A stretch of 64,000 bases of DNA from Pontibacter sp. Tf4 (lineage in GTDB: Bacteria; Bacteroidota; Bacteroidia; Cytophagales; Hymenobacteraceae). Each line of letters opens with the position of its first letter. Position 1 is the stretch's first letter. The notes beneath the pieces were generated by a model. The model ran no database searches and was not told the origin of the DNA. It was given only the letters and a program-made list of their open reading frames with translations. The position numbers were made by a program, and so were the translations under genes. The DNA is taken from contig NZ_JACKZC010000001.1 in the NCBI RefSeq assembly GCF_014212495.1, positions 1 to 64,000 of the forward strand, in the 5' to 3' direction. Below are positions 1 to 7,558 of this stretch, piece by piece.

Positions 1-159
1 ATGCACCGGCAAAGCAAACTAAAGGTAAAACAGTGGAAAAAGAAAACCTCCAACACAAACGCATTGGAGGTCTCAATTTAAAAAGTAATTTCGTCTAAAA
101 TCCGTCAACTTATTTCAGGACAAGACAGCAAGAAGAATTTCTTTGAAGATAAGAAGCGC

Positions 160-903
160 ATGCAGAACTATGCCTACGATAAGTATAAAGACCTTATCAG
201 GCAATCGATAGCGCTGCAGAACTCCGAAGACTGGGAAGGCACCACCGCCAAACTAAAGCAGCTGCAAAACCAGTGGAAAGACATTGACAGCAGCCTGCCG
301 CGCAAAGTAACCAGTAAGCTCTGGACCGATTTCCGGAAGGCACACAACCACTTTTTTGAGCGCCTGAAGGTTAAGATCAATAACGAAAAGAACGCCTCGC
401 GCGAGCAGTTTTACGAAACCAACTACGAGAAGAAAAAGCAGCTGGTAGACGAAGCCAACACTCTGCTGGACACAAACAACCTGAACGATGCCGTACGCCG
501 CGCCAAAGAGCTGCAGGCCGAGTGGAAAAAGGTTGGCCCGGTAAACCCAGCCGTATCAGACCAGGTGTGGGAGCGGTTTATAAAAGCCTGCGACCGTATT
601 TTTGAGACCAGCAGCCTGGAGCACTTTATACGCAAGCGCCAGCAGGCCAACAACGAGAGACTGAGCGAACAGGATGGTTTACACGCCCGCATTAACGCGC
701 TGAAGGATTTCATAAAGTCTGACAAGAGCGAGCTGGAAGTATTGGAGCAGAACCTGGATAAGCTGAGCGACTCGCCGAGCAACGACACGTTCCGGAACAT
801 GCTACAAGGGAAGATCCGCAACTTTAAGCGCAAGATCAACACCAAGCAGGAAATGATAGAAGGCCTGAAAGAAAAATTAGGCGCCTATAGTAACAACGCC
901 TGA
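160..903 (+). CDS. DUF349 domain protein (5' end uncertain)
   Basis: Charged, largely helical protein of 247 residues from this ATG. It contains two DUF349-like units of roughly 70 residues (about 10-85 and 95-165) with the typical pattern of a W-containing helix (SEDWEG, AEWKKVGPV) and an F/W-rich partner helix. A coiled-coil tail follows. DUF349 proteins have no settled enzymatic role. The frame stays open upstream to base 82 without an ATG, and those upstream codons also read like DUF349 sequence (residues SKIRQLISGQ, then FFEDKKR). A different frame is open from the window edge to a stop at 96-98. The true gene may therefore start outside the window and carry a frameshift at the A5 run near 80-84. 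A clear terminator follows. Confidence 0.75.
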   Translation: MQNYAYDKYKDLIRQSIALQNSEDWEGTTAKLKQLQNQWKDIDSSLPRKVTSKLWTDFRKAHNHFFERLKVKINNEKNASREQFYETNYEKKKQLVDEANTLLDTNNLNDAVRRAKELQAEWKKVGPVNPAVSDQVWERFIKACDRIFETSSLEHFIRKRQQANNERLSEQDGLHARINALKDFIKSDKSELEVLEQNLDKLSDSPSNDTFRNMLQGKIRNFKRKINTKQEMIEGLKEKLGAYSNNA

Positions 904-921
904 CAGCCCGAACTTATACTT

Positions 922-949
922 AAAAAGCCTGCTTCACCGCAGGCTTTTT
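922..949 (+). terminator. Rho-independent terminator after the DUF349 gene
   Basis: Perfect stem AAAAAGCCTGC / GCAGGCTTTTT with a six-base loop, 20 bases after the stop codon and ending in a T-run. Confidence 0.85.
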
Positions 950-1104
950 AATTTGCCAAAAGTGCGTTTGCAGGCTATAGTTTACCTTTTGTTATGAAAT
1001 TATAGTTGCACCGAAAATTTTTGATTACTATTCTGAACATTTAGCACACATATTCGTTGTGTTGTTAAAAACGAAGAAAAAAGCAATTTTTTTAAGTATA
1101 AATT

Positions 1105-1132
1105 TTTGTTTATATATTTATTTATACTTTTG
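1105..1132 (+). promoter_or_regulatory. Bacteroidota-type promoter of the DUF2795 gene
   Basis: TACTTTTG at 1125-1132 fits the -7 consensus TAnnTTTG. TTTG at 1105-1108 fits the -33 element, with a 16-base spacer (slightly short). The region is very AT-rich and lies about 48 bases upstream of the ATG. AAGGAG at 1165-1170, nine bases before the ATG, is an unusually good Shine-Dalgarno sequence for this phylum. Confidence 0.55.
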
Positions 1133-1179
1133 CAAACCAATTTGAAAATAGCCAACAATTAGTTAAGGAGACACATACT

Positions 1180-1401
1180 ATGTACTGGACACTTGAATTA
1201 GCATCATACCTGGAAGACGCACCCTGGCCAGCAACCAAAGATGAGTTAATTGATTACTCTATCCGCTCTGGCGCGCCTATGGAAGTAGTAGAAAACCTGC
1301 AGGCCCTGGAAGACGACGGACAGCCTTACGAGAACATCGAAGAGATCTGGCCTGATTATCCGACCAAGGAAGACTTCATGTTCAACGAGGACGAATATTA
1401 A
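1180..1401 (+). CDS. DUF2795 family small acidic protein
   Basis: A 73-residue acidic protein beginning MYWTLELASYLEDAPWPATK. It matches the short DUF2795-type proteins that are widespread and strongly conserved in Bacteroidota. There is no signal peptide or membrane segment, so it is probably cytoplasmic. The function is not known. The coding start is supported by a Shine-Dalgarno AAGGAG nine bases upstream and a promoter in front. The gene stands alone, with a terminator before it and an inverted repeat after it. Confidence 0.8.
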   Translation: MYWTLELASYLEDAPWPATKDELIDYSIRSGAPMEVVENLQALEDDGQPYENIEEIWPDYPTKEDFMFNEDEY

Positions 1402-1402
1402 T

Positions 1403-1489
1403 AATGAGTAATTGGTAATGAATAATGAATAATTGCCAATAGCTTTAAAGCTGACTCATTATTCATTCGTCATTAGTAATTAATCATTG
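1403..1489. repeat. AT-rich imperfect inverted repeat (ATAATGAATAATGA type)
   Basis: Left arm about 1403-1434 and right arm about 1454-1489, roughly 80 percent complementary, with a loop of about 20 bases containing AGCTTTAAAGCT. It resembles the longer element at 48504-48649. The right arm runs into the TTG start codon of the ABC ATPase gene, so the structure could affect its translation or act as a weak terminator for the DUF2795 gene. Confidence 0.6.
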
Positions 1490-2215
1490 AATAACATCGT
1501 TGAAGTAAAAAATCTGGTTGCGGGTTATGAGTCGCGTACTCTTATCCGCAACCTTTCTTTTTCTGTACCTGCTCCTACTTTTATAGCTATAGTTGGGCAT
1601 AACGGTGCGGGCAAAACCACCTTCTTCAAAACTTTCCAACAGAAGGTGCCTTACCAAGGCGAACTGCTGGTGCAGGGCCACAACCTGCAAGCCTTACCCA
1701 ACGCTACCAGGCAAGGCATTCTCTCCTACCTGCCGCAACGCAATACGGTATCTTTCTCCATTAAAGTACTTGATTTAGTAGTGATGGGGATGTTCCGGAA
1801 AAAGCGTTTTTTTGAGCATTACACGGCACAGGATTACGAAACCGCTGCCAACGTACTGGCACAGCTACAGCTTACACACCTGCAGGACCATGATTTTACC
1901 ACCTTATCTGGTGGGGAGCAGCAGCTGGTATGGCTGGCGCAGCTGATGCTGCAGGATGCGAGCATTAATTTGCTGGATGAGCCCACCCAGCAACTGGATG
2001 TGTACTATAAAAACAAGGTATTTCAGTTACTGCAAAGCTGGGTGCTCGAAAAGCAGAAAACCGTGCTCTGCATCACCCACGACCTGCACAACCTGATCCC
2101 GATGCAGGGCTACCTGCTTAACCTATCCAAACCAAACCCTACCCTGGAGCCGCTCTCTCAGGAAACCGTTTTAGAGAACCAGGCATTTTTAGAAGCGGAA
2201 AGGCTAGCTGTCTGA
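1487..2215 (+). CDS. ABC transporter ATP-binding protein (iron-siderophore/cobalamin class)
   Basis: An ABC ATPase of 242 residues with Walker A GHNGAGKTT (residues about 37-45), Q-loop YLPQ, signature LSGGEQQ and Walker B INLLDEPTQQLD, followed by the H-loop in CITHDLH. The overall order resembles FecE/BtuD/FhuC ATPases that energise uptake of iron chelates or vitamin B12. No permease or binding protein gene is adjacent, so the substrate is open. The start is TTG: no in-frame ATG gives a complete N-terminus and the residues from TTG (MNNIVEVKNL) fit the family. The stop codon lies inside the GTCTGAATC motif of a dispersed repeat. Confidence 0.8.
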   Translation: MNNIVEVKNLVAGYESRTLIRNLSFSVPAPTFIAIVGHNGAGKTTFFKTFQQKVPYQGELLVQGHNLQALPNATRQGILSYLPQRNTVSFSIKVLDLVVMGMFRKKRFFEHYTAQDYETAANVLAQLQLTHLQDHDFTTLSGGEQQLVWLAQLMLQDASINLLDEPTQQLDVYYKNKVFQLLQSWVLEKQKTVLCITHDLHNLIPMQGYLLNLSKPNPTLEPLSQETVLENQAFLEAERLAV

Positions 2216-2723
2216 ATCTTTAAATAGGACCCCTACCCCAAGGATTTACAGGATAAAAGGATTATGGCTTAACTGTTTATAAATCCATGCCGCAAGTTTA
2301 GCGTCAGCGTAACTTGTGGCTGTTTAAGGTGCCAGTTTGTAACTGGCGTTTCTGCGCAAGCAGAAAAATATAGTTTAGCAGAACTTATAGTTCATCGTAA
2401 CAAATAAATTATAGGTTTAAAGTTACGGCTATCGTTAATCTTGCTTTTGCAAAGCAAAGCCAGTTACAAACTGCCTGCCATACACAACCACAAGTTACCG
2501 CTCCGCTCAAACTTGCGGTATGTAATCAGTTTATAGTTACAGCTATAGTTTACCCTGGCGCCGGTATCTAACCGGTGCCGCAGAGTGCGAGTTTCCAGAC
2601 TCGCTTAGCTGTAGTTGCAAATAAAAGCTAAACTATAGTTGAGTCTATCGTTTCATCGCGGAGACGCAAGGTATTGCGTCTCTACAAATCCCAGGAATCT
2701 GTCAAATCCCCATTAATCCCGGT
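2210..2723. repeat. Intergenic repeat mosaic between the ABC gene and ispD
   Basis: No gene is seen. In order: GTCTGAATC/GGATTTACAGGAT block 2210-2266 (inverted copy at 3779-3832); CCGCAAGTTT hairpin 2289-2320; GCCAGTT-TGT-AACTGGC hairpin 2331-2347; a related CAGTTACAAACTG at 2461-2473; a second CCACAAGTT/AACTTGCGG hairpin 2488-2518; composite hairpin element 2555-2604; and GAGACGCAA-GGTA-TTGCGTCTC hairpin 2661-2682. Several AACTATAGTT palindromes lie between them. Confidence 0.75.
2555..2604 (+). repeat. Composite hairpin element, copy D
   Basis: Starts CTGGCGC, then stem CCGGT-ATCTA-ACCGG, a short spacer, then stem GCGAGT-TTCCAG-ACTCGC. The same order and stems occur at 62754-62807, and different but still paired stems occur at 3534, 30892 and 35311. 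In both this copy and the 62754 copy a GAGACGCAA hairpin follows about 60 bases later. Confidence 0.75.
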
Positions 2724-3404
2724 TCAGACTTCTTTCGCAAAGGCCTCAGCTAAAATCAGATCTTCGGGGGTTGTGATTTTTATGTTGCGGTAACTGCCTT
2801 CCACCAGGGCTATAGTTTCTCCTATGCTTTCCACTACCGAGGCATCGTCGGTGAAATGTTCCTGCTCGGGTTGCTCGTAGGCTTTGCGGAGTATAGTTGC
2901 GTTAAATACCTGCGGCGTCTGCACCATTTTATAGTTGGCGCGCGGCACGGCTTTGCTTCCACTACCTGTCAGCTCCCGGATAGAGTCTTTTGGCGATATG
3001 GCTACTACAGCACTGCCATAGTTTGCGGCAGCCTCAAAAGCGGCTTTGATAGTTTCGGTTTCCACAAACGGGCGCACGCCATCGTGCACAGCCACTAAGC
3101 CCTCTCCCATTACAGCCCCTAAACCATTTTTCACAGATCCAAAGCGCGTAGTTCCGCCCGGCACCGTCATATGGAAAAGCTTGAACTCATGTTTACGGCA
3201 CAGTTCACGCCAGGTATCCAGTTGCTCCTGCGGCAGTACCACAATCAGGCGTATAGTTGGGTTATAGTTGTAAAACCGCTCAATGGTGTGCATCAGGATC
3301 GGCTTACCAGCTACTTCTATAAATTGCTTGGGCAAGTCGTGCTGCATACGGCTACCGGAGCCACCGGCAACTATAATCGCATATTCGGGAAGTTGTTTCG
3401 CCAT
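2724..3404 (-). CDS. ispD: 2-C-methyl-D-erythritol 4-phosphate cytidylyltransferase
   Basis: Catalyses CTP + 2-C-methyl-D-erythritol 4-phosphate to CDP-methylerythritol in the MEP isoprenoid pathway, in the cytoplasm. The protein has 226 residues, normal for IspD. Visible motifs are the nucleotide-binding AGGSGSRM (13-20) with LPKQF just after, HDGVRPF (107-113), the TPQVF motif (163-167), TDDAS (185-189) and the C-terminal NIKITTPEDL (207-216). It is a single gene with repeat mosaics on both sides, so it is probably transcribed alone. The flanking mosaics contain matching elements in opposite orientation, which is unusual for a core gene. Confidence 0.95.
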   Translation of the reverse strand: MAKQLPEYAIIVAGGSGSRMQHDLPKQFIEVAGKPILMHTIERFYNYNPTIRLIVVLPQEQLDTWRELCRKHEFKLFHMTVPGGTTRFGSVKNGLGAVMGEGLVAVHDGVRPFVETETIKAAFEAAANYGSAVVAISPKDSIRELTGSGSKAVPRANYKMVQTPQVFNATILRKAYEQPEQEHFTDDASVVESIGETIALVEGSYRNIKITTPEDLILAEAFAKEV

Positions 3405-3870
3405 GCGGCAAAGTTAGAAAAGTTTAGGAGTTAAAGAGTTTAGGAGTTAGAAGGTTTATGATTATCTGTATTCGTAGAGACGCAATACCTTGCGTCTCCG
3501 CTATGAAACTATAGACCTAACTATAGTTCTAAGCTGGCGCGGATCTGTGATCCGTGACTTGCCTATAACGTTGGATTTGTAATCCGACTGGGCCAGAGGC
3601 CCAAACTATAGTTCGACACGAGCGAGGACGCTCGTGCCATGGAATTGCTTTTACAGCTATCGCTCAACTACAGACCCCATCCAAACTATAGTTTCATGCT
3701 CCCGCAGAAAGCCAGTTTCAAACTGGCGCCATTGTTAACCACAAGTTACACTGTCGCTAAATCTGCGGCATTAATCCTGCTAATCCTTAAATCCTGTAAA
3801 TCCCTGGGGTAGGGCCCTATTTAAAGATTCTGATAATTTAGCCATCAACAATTTAACAATCAGCAATCTG
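3405..3870. repeat. Intergenic repeat mosaic upstream of ispD
   Basis: No gene is seen. It holds GAGACGCAA-TACC-TTGCGTCTC at 3477-3498 (exact reverse complement of the 2661 copy), composite element A at 3534-3642, GCCAGTT-TCA-AACTGGC at 3711-3727, a CCACAAGTT...TGCGG hairpin at 3739-3769, and an AATCC-rich block 3779-3832 inverted relative to 2213-2266. No clear -7 box for ispD was found. Confidence 0.75.
3534..3642 (+). repeat. Composite hairpin element, copy A
   Basis: CTGGCGC, stem GGATC-TGT-GATCC, 19-base spacer, stem GGATT-TGT-AATCC, then CTGGGCCAGAGGCCCA, AACTATAGTT, stem ACGAGCG-AGGA-CGCTCGT and GCCATGG. The order is the same as copy B (30892-30998), where the first two stems are different sequences that still pair. 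Confidence 0.8.
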
Positions 3871-3915
3871 CAAACAAAAAAGCCCCGACCTGAGTGGCCG
3901 GGGCTTTTTTGTTTG
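3871..3915 (-). terminator. Terminator of queA (symmetric, possibly bidirectional)
   Basis: Stem CAAACAAAAAAGCCCCG / CGGGGCTTTTTTGTTTG around an 11-base loop, 10 bases past the queA stop codon, with T-runs on both strands. Confidence 0.85.
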
Positions 3916-3925
3916 CAGGTAAACC

Positions 3926-4972
3926 TTAGATAATCAGCATCACGTCGCCGTAGCTGAAGAAGCGGTATTTTTCTTTCACGGCTTCTTCGTAGGCTTTCAT
4001 TACCAGGTCATATCCACCGAAGGCAGCAGTCATCATCAACAAGGTGCTTTCCGGCATATGGAAGTTGGTTACCAGCGCATTGGCGATCTTAAAATCGTAT
4101 GGAGGGAAGATAAAACGGTCTGTCCAGCCCTCGTTCGCTTTCAGGCGGTTGCTCGCCGACACCGAAGACTCCAGCGCACGCATGGTAGTGGTACCAATAG
4201 CGCACACCTTTTTCTTATTATCCAGCGCCTTGTTTACCACCTCTACAGTGCTGGCAGGAACCATAAAGTTCTCAGAGTCCATCTTGTGCTTGGTCAGGTC
4301 TTCCACATCTACCGGGCGGAAAGTACCCAGGCCTACGTGCAGGGTAAGCGGTGCTACCTCTACACCTTTAATTTCCAGGCGCTTCAGTACTTCTCTTGTA
4401 AAGTGCAGGCCGGCAGTTGGCGCCGCTACGGCACCTACGTTCTTGGCATACACGGTCTGGTAACGCTCACGGTCTTCCGGCTCAGCTTCGCGCTTAATGT
4501 AGCGTGGCAGCGGCGTTTCGCCCAGGTCGTTTATCGTTTTGTAGAATTCTTCATCGGTGCCATCAAATAAAAACTTAATGGTACGGCCACGCGAAGTTGT
4601 GTTGTCGATCACTTCTGCTACCAGGTCGCTCTCGCCAAAATATAGTTTGTTACCTACACGTATTTTACGGGCCGGGTCAACCAGCACATCCCACAGGTGG
4701 ATATCCTTGTTCAGTTCGCGCAGCAGGAAAACCTCGATCTTGGCGCCGGTCTTCTCTTTGTTACCGTACAGGCGGGCCGGGAATACCTTCGTATCGTTCA
4801 CCACCATCACATCGCCGTCGTCGAAGTACTCCAGTATATCTTTAAAAATGCGGTGCTCAATTTTACCGGTGTCGCGGTGAACCACCATCATTCTCGATTC
4901 ATCGCGGTTTTCGGTAGGGTGTAGTGCCAGCAGATCTTCCGGCAGGTCGAATTTAAATTCTGATAACTTCAT
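3926..4972 (-). CDS. queA: S-adenosylmethionine:tRNA ribosyltransferase-isomerase
   Basis: Transfers and isomerises the ribosyl group of SAM onto preQ1-modified tRNA to make epoxyqueuosine, in the cytoplasm. The protein is 348 residues, the usual length, beginning [19 protein letters not shown]. It carries the conserved segments [42 protein letters not shown] and the C-terminal [12 protein letters not shown]. Homologues act just before QueG/QueH in queuosine synthesis; no other queuosine gene is in the window. It is monocistronic, with a strong terminator immediately downstream. Confidence 0.96.
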   Translation of the reverse strand: MKLSEFKFDLPEDLLALHPTENRDESRMMVVHRDTGKIEHRIFKDILEYFDDGDVMVVNDTKVFPARLYGNKEKTGAKIEVFLLRELNKDIHLWDVLVDPARKIRVGNKLYFGESDLVAEVIDNTTSRGRTIKFLFDGTDEEFYKTINDLGETPLPRYIKREAEPEDRERYQTVYAKNVGAVAAPTAGLHFTREVLKRLEIKGVEVAPLTLHVGLGTFRPVDVEDLTKHKMDSENFMVPASTVEVVNKALDNKKKVCAIGTTTMRALESSVSASNRLKANEGWTDRFIFPPYDFKIANALVTNFHMPESTLLMMTAAFGGYDLVMKAYEEAVKEKYRFFSYGDVMLII

Positions 4973-5004
4973 AGATCAAATATTACGGTATTTGGATTCC
5001 AAAC

Positions 5005-5034
5005 TTGGTAAAATACGCGGTAACTATAATTTTG
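5005..5034 (+). promoter_or_regulatory. Bacteroidota-type promoter for the FtsX/MacB permease gene
   Basis: TTG at 5005-5007 and TAATTTTG at 5027-5034 with a 19-base spacer fit the -33/-7 consensus. It would give a leader of roughly 115 bases before the ATG at 5158. Confidence 0.5.
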
Positions 5035-5157
5035 TATTGCCTGCAGAGGTAAGGCATGCAACCTGGCAATTAGCAAAAAAACGAGCCGCAAATTTACTCA
5101 ATTTGCCCGAATTATTCTTACTTTTAAGGAAATATACTTTAACGACATAAAATCCAG

Positions 5158-6405
5158 ATGATCTATTTCCGGCTTTTGGCAGAAAGCATCCGTTTTGCAT
5201 GGCAGGCACTGCGCGCCAACATGCTGCGTACCCTGCTCTCGCTGCTGGGCGTAACCATCGGCATCTTTGCCATCATCTCGGTTTTTACACTCGTAGACTC
5301 GCTGGAGCGGAACGTGCGCGAGAGCATGAGCTTTATCGGCGACAAAGTACTGTATGTGGAAAAGTGGCCCTGGAGTTTTGGCGGTAGCTACCCCTGGTGG
5401 AAATATTTTCAGCGGCCCGAGCCTACCGCGCGCGAGTACCGCCTGCTGGACCGCAACCTGACCAACGATGCCGGAGTAGCCATTTTTGCCCGCAGAGGCG
5501 GCAGTACATACAAATACCGTAACAATAGTTTCTCGGATGGCATGCTGATGGGCGCCACCTACGACTATAGCAAGGTAAGCGAAATTCCGATTGAGGAAGG
5601 ACGTTACTTTGTACCACAGGAAATAGATGCCTCGCGCAACGTGATCGTGATCGGCAACGAGATAGCCGAGACCCTGTTCCCTTACGGCAGCGCCATCGGC
5701 CAGGAGCTTAAAGTAGGTGGGCAGCGCTTCCGGGTAATTGGGGTGGTAGAGAAACAGGGCGAGAACATTTTCGGAGCTCCTAATTTCGACCAGATGGGTA
5801 TTATCCCTTTCGGCGCTTTTAGCAAGATGTATGATACCGGGCCCAATGGCATTGGCACAACTATAGCCGTAAAAGGCCGCGACGACGACGAAGGCCTGCA
5901 GGAACTGGAATACGAAGTACGGGGCATGATGCGCAACATACGCGGCCTGCGCCCCCGCGACGACGACAGTTTTGCCATTAACCGCCCCGAGATGGCCACA
6001 CAGGCTGTTACCGGCTTTTTTGATGTGATTGGCCTGGCAGGCTGGGTGATTGGCGGCTTTGCCATACTGGTAGGCGGTTTTGGTATTGCCAACATCATGT
6101 TCGTGTCTGTAAAAGAGCGCACCAACATCATCGGTATCCAAAAATCTTTAGGAGCTAAAAACTATTTTATCCTTTTCCAGTTTCTGTTCGAGTCGGTTTT
6201 CCTGAGTGTGCTGGGCGGTGCCATCGGTATCTTCCTGGTCTTCCTGATCACCATCATCCCGCAGGACATGATGAAGATCAGCCTCTCGGTAGGCAACATT
6301 GTGCTGGGGCTTGGCGTATCTGCCGTGATTGGTATGCTCTCAGGTATAATTCCGGCCGTACTGGCATCAAATCTTGATCCGGTTATTGCAATCCGCTCTA
6401 AATAA
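5158..6405 (+). CDS. ABC transporter permease, MacB/FtsX type
   Basis: Inner-membrane permease of 415 residues. A transmembrane helix at about 20-45 (LLSLLGVTIGIFAIISV) is followed by a MacB_PCD-type periplasmic domain (about 50-275) and an FtsX domain with three C-terminal helices (about 285-410, including IGGFAILVGGFGIANIMFVSVKERTNIIG). Four-helix permeases of this type usually pair with a LolD/MacB-like ATPase in lipoprotein release, macrolide or peptide export. No ATPase gene is next to it, so the substrate cannot be told. It is preceded by a plausible promoter and followed by the LOG gene after 140 bases. Confidence 0.88.
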   Translation: MIYFRLLAESIRFAWQALRANMLRTLLSLLGVTIGIFAIISVFTLVDSLERNVRESMSFIGDKVLYVEKWPWSFGGSYPWWKYFQRPEPTAREYRLLDRNLTNDAGVAIFARRGGSTYKYRNNSFSDGMLMGATYDYSKVSEIPIEEGRYFVPQEIDASRNVIVIGNEIAETLFPYGSAIGQELKVGGQRFRVIGVVEKQGENIFGAPNFDQMGIIPFGAFSKMYDTGPNGIGTTIAVKGRDDDEGLQELEYEVRGMMRNIRGLRPRDDDSFAINRPEMATQAVTGFFDVIGLAGWVIGGFAILVGGFGIANIMFVSVKERTNIIGIQKSLGAKNYFILFQFLFESVFLSVLGGAIGIFLVFLITIIPQDMMKISLSVGNIVLGLGVSAVIGMLSGIIPAVLASNLDPVIAIRSK

Positions 6406-6545
6406 AGTAATTTACACCCCGCGCCTTTGCAGTGCTCCCTCACTGCCTGCATTTTTGCGGCCTTATATTTTTTATAGATGAAGAATGGCGCAGACAAAAG
6501 CGCCGCAGGGCAACACGGCCCTGCAGAGAAGATGATTTAAAGATT

Positions 6546-7409
6546 ATGACAAAGCTTAGAAAGACAAGCAAAACCAAGCTGCACGACGAAACACTGAACA
6601 CAGGCAGCGGACAAACCATTTTAAACCCGGATGCTAACGAAAACAAGGCCCGCTCTGTAACCGACCTGCGCGAAAGCGGCCAGGTAACAGCACCACCTGC
6701 TTCTGAAGAAGATATCCGCATCCGTAAAGCGTTTGTAGACAAAGACTGGAACGAGATTAAAATAGCCGACTCGTGGCAGATATTTAAAGTAATGGCCGAG
6801 TTTGTGGATGGCTTCGAGAAGCTGGCCAAAATTGGTCCGTGCGTTTCTATTTTCGGATCTGCCAGAACCAAAGCCGACAACAAATACTACATTATGGCCG
6901 AGGAAATTGCCGCCAAACTGGTGCGCCATGGCTACGGTGTAATTACAGGCGGTGGCCCGGGCATTATGGAGGCTGGTAATAAAGGTGCGCACTCAGAGGG
7001 TGGCAAATCGGTTGGCCTTAACATTCACCTGCCATTCGAGCAGTTCAACAACATTTACATCGACTCCGATAAGCTGATCAACTTTGATTACTTTTTTGTG
7101 CGCAAGGTAATGTTTGTGAAGTATGCGCAGGGGTTTGTGGTAATGCCGGGTGGTTTCGGAACGCTGGATGAGCTTTTTGAAGCGATCACGCTGATCCAGA
7201 CCAAGAAGATCGGTGCCTTCCCGATTGTGCTGGTTGGCCGCGAATACTGGGGTGGCCTGTTCCAGTGGGTAGAGGATGTGATGCTGAAAATGGAACGCAA
7301 CATCAGTGCCGAAGACCTGGACCTGGTACACATCGTAGACGACCCATCAGAAGCCGTAGAAGTGATCGATGCGTTCTACAGCAAGTACCTGCTTTCTCCA
7401 AACTTCTAA
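6546..7409 (+). CDS. LOG family protein (TIGR00730-type Rossmann fold)
   Basis: A 287-residue cytoplasmic protein. The C-terminal 200 residues hold the LOG/lysine-decarboxylase-like fold with GGGPGIMEA and the signature PGGFGTLDELFE. Characterised members hydrolyse cytokinin riboside monophosphates or other nucleoside monophosphates to free base and ribose phosphate; whether this one does is not shown. The N-terminal ~75 residues are a low-complexity extension. An ATG further upstream at 6432 is in frame, but the extra 38 residues are cysteine- and arginine-rich and do not look like protein, so the ATG at 6546 is preferred. A terminator follows. Confidence 0.85.
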   Translation: MTKLRKTSKTKLHDETLNTGSGQTILNPDANENKARSVTDLRESGQVTAPPASEEDIRIRKAFVDKDWNEIKIADSWQIFKVMAEFVDGFEKLAKIGPCVSIFGSARTKADNKYYIMAEEIAAKLVRHGYGVITGGGPGIMEAGNKGAHSEGGKSVGLNIHLPFEQFNNIYIDSDKLINFDYFFVRKVMFVKYAQGFVVMPGGFGTLDELFEAITLIQTKKIGAFPIVLVGREYWGGLFQWVEDVMLKMERNISAEDLDLVHIVDDPSEAVEVIDAFYSKYLLSPNF

Positions 7410-7427
7410 GAGGAGCAACTATAGTTT

Positions 7428-7457
7428 AAAGCCCGCTGCCAACACAGCGGGCTTTTT
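7428..7457 (+). terminator. Terminator of the LOG gene
   Basis: Stem AAAGCCCGCTG / CAGCGGGCTTTTT with a T-run, 18 bases past the stop codon. Confidence 0.85.
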
Positions 7458-7558
7458 GTTTATTAATCCGTTTACTAAATATTTTACCTGATCTGTATCA
7501 ATAACATCCTAATAAAACTATATTTACAGTATTCTGGATACCTGTAGTTTTATAAAAT

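Noticed and set aside
2210..2723. Possible tRNA or riboswitch in the repeat-rich spacer
   Set aside because: Hairpins are short and independent; no cloverleaf, CCA end or known riboswitch core is present.
5098..6141. 347-residue open frame on the minus strand
   Set aside because: It is antisense to the FtsX/MacB permease gene, which has clear domain matches; the antisense protein has no recognisable features and exists because of GC-rich third codon positions.
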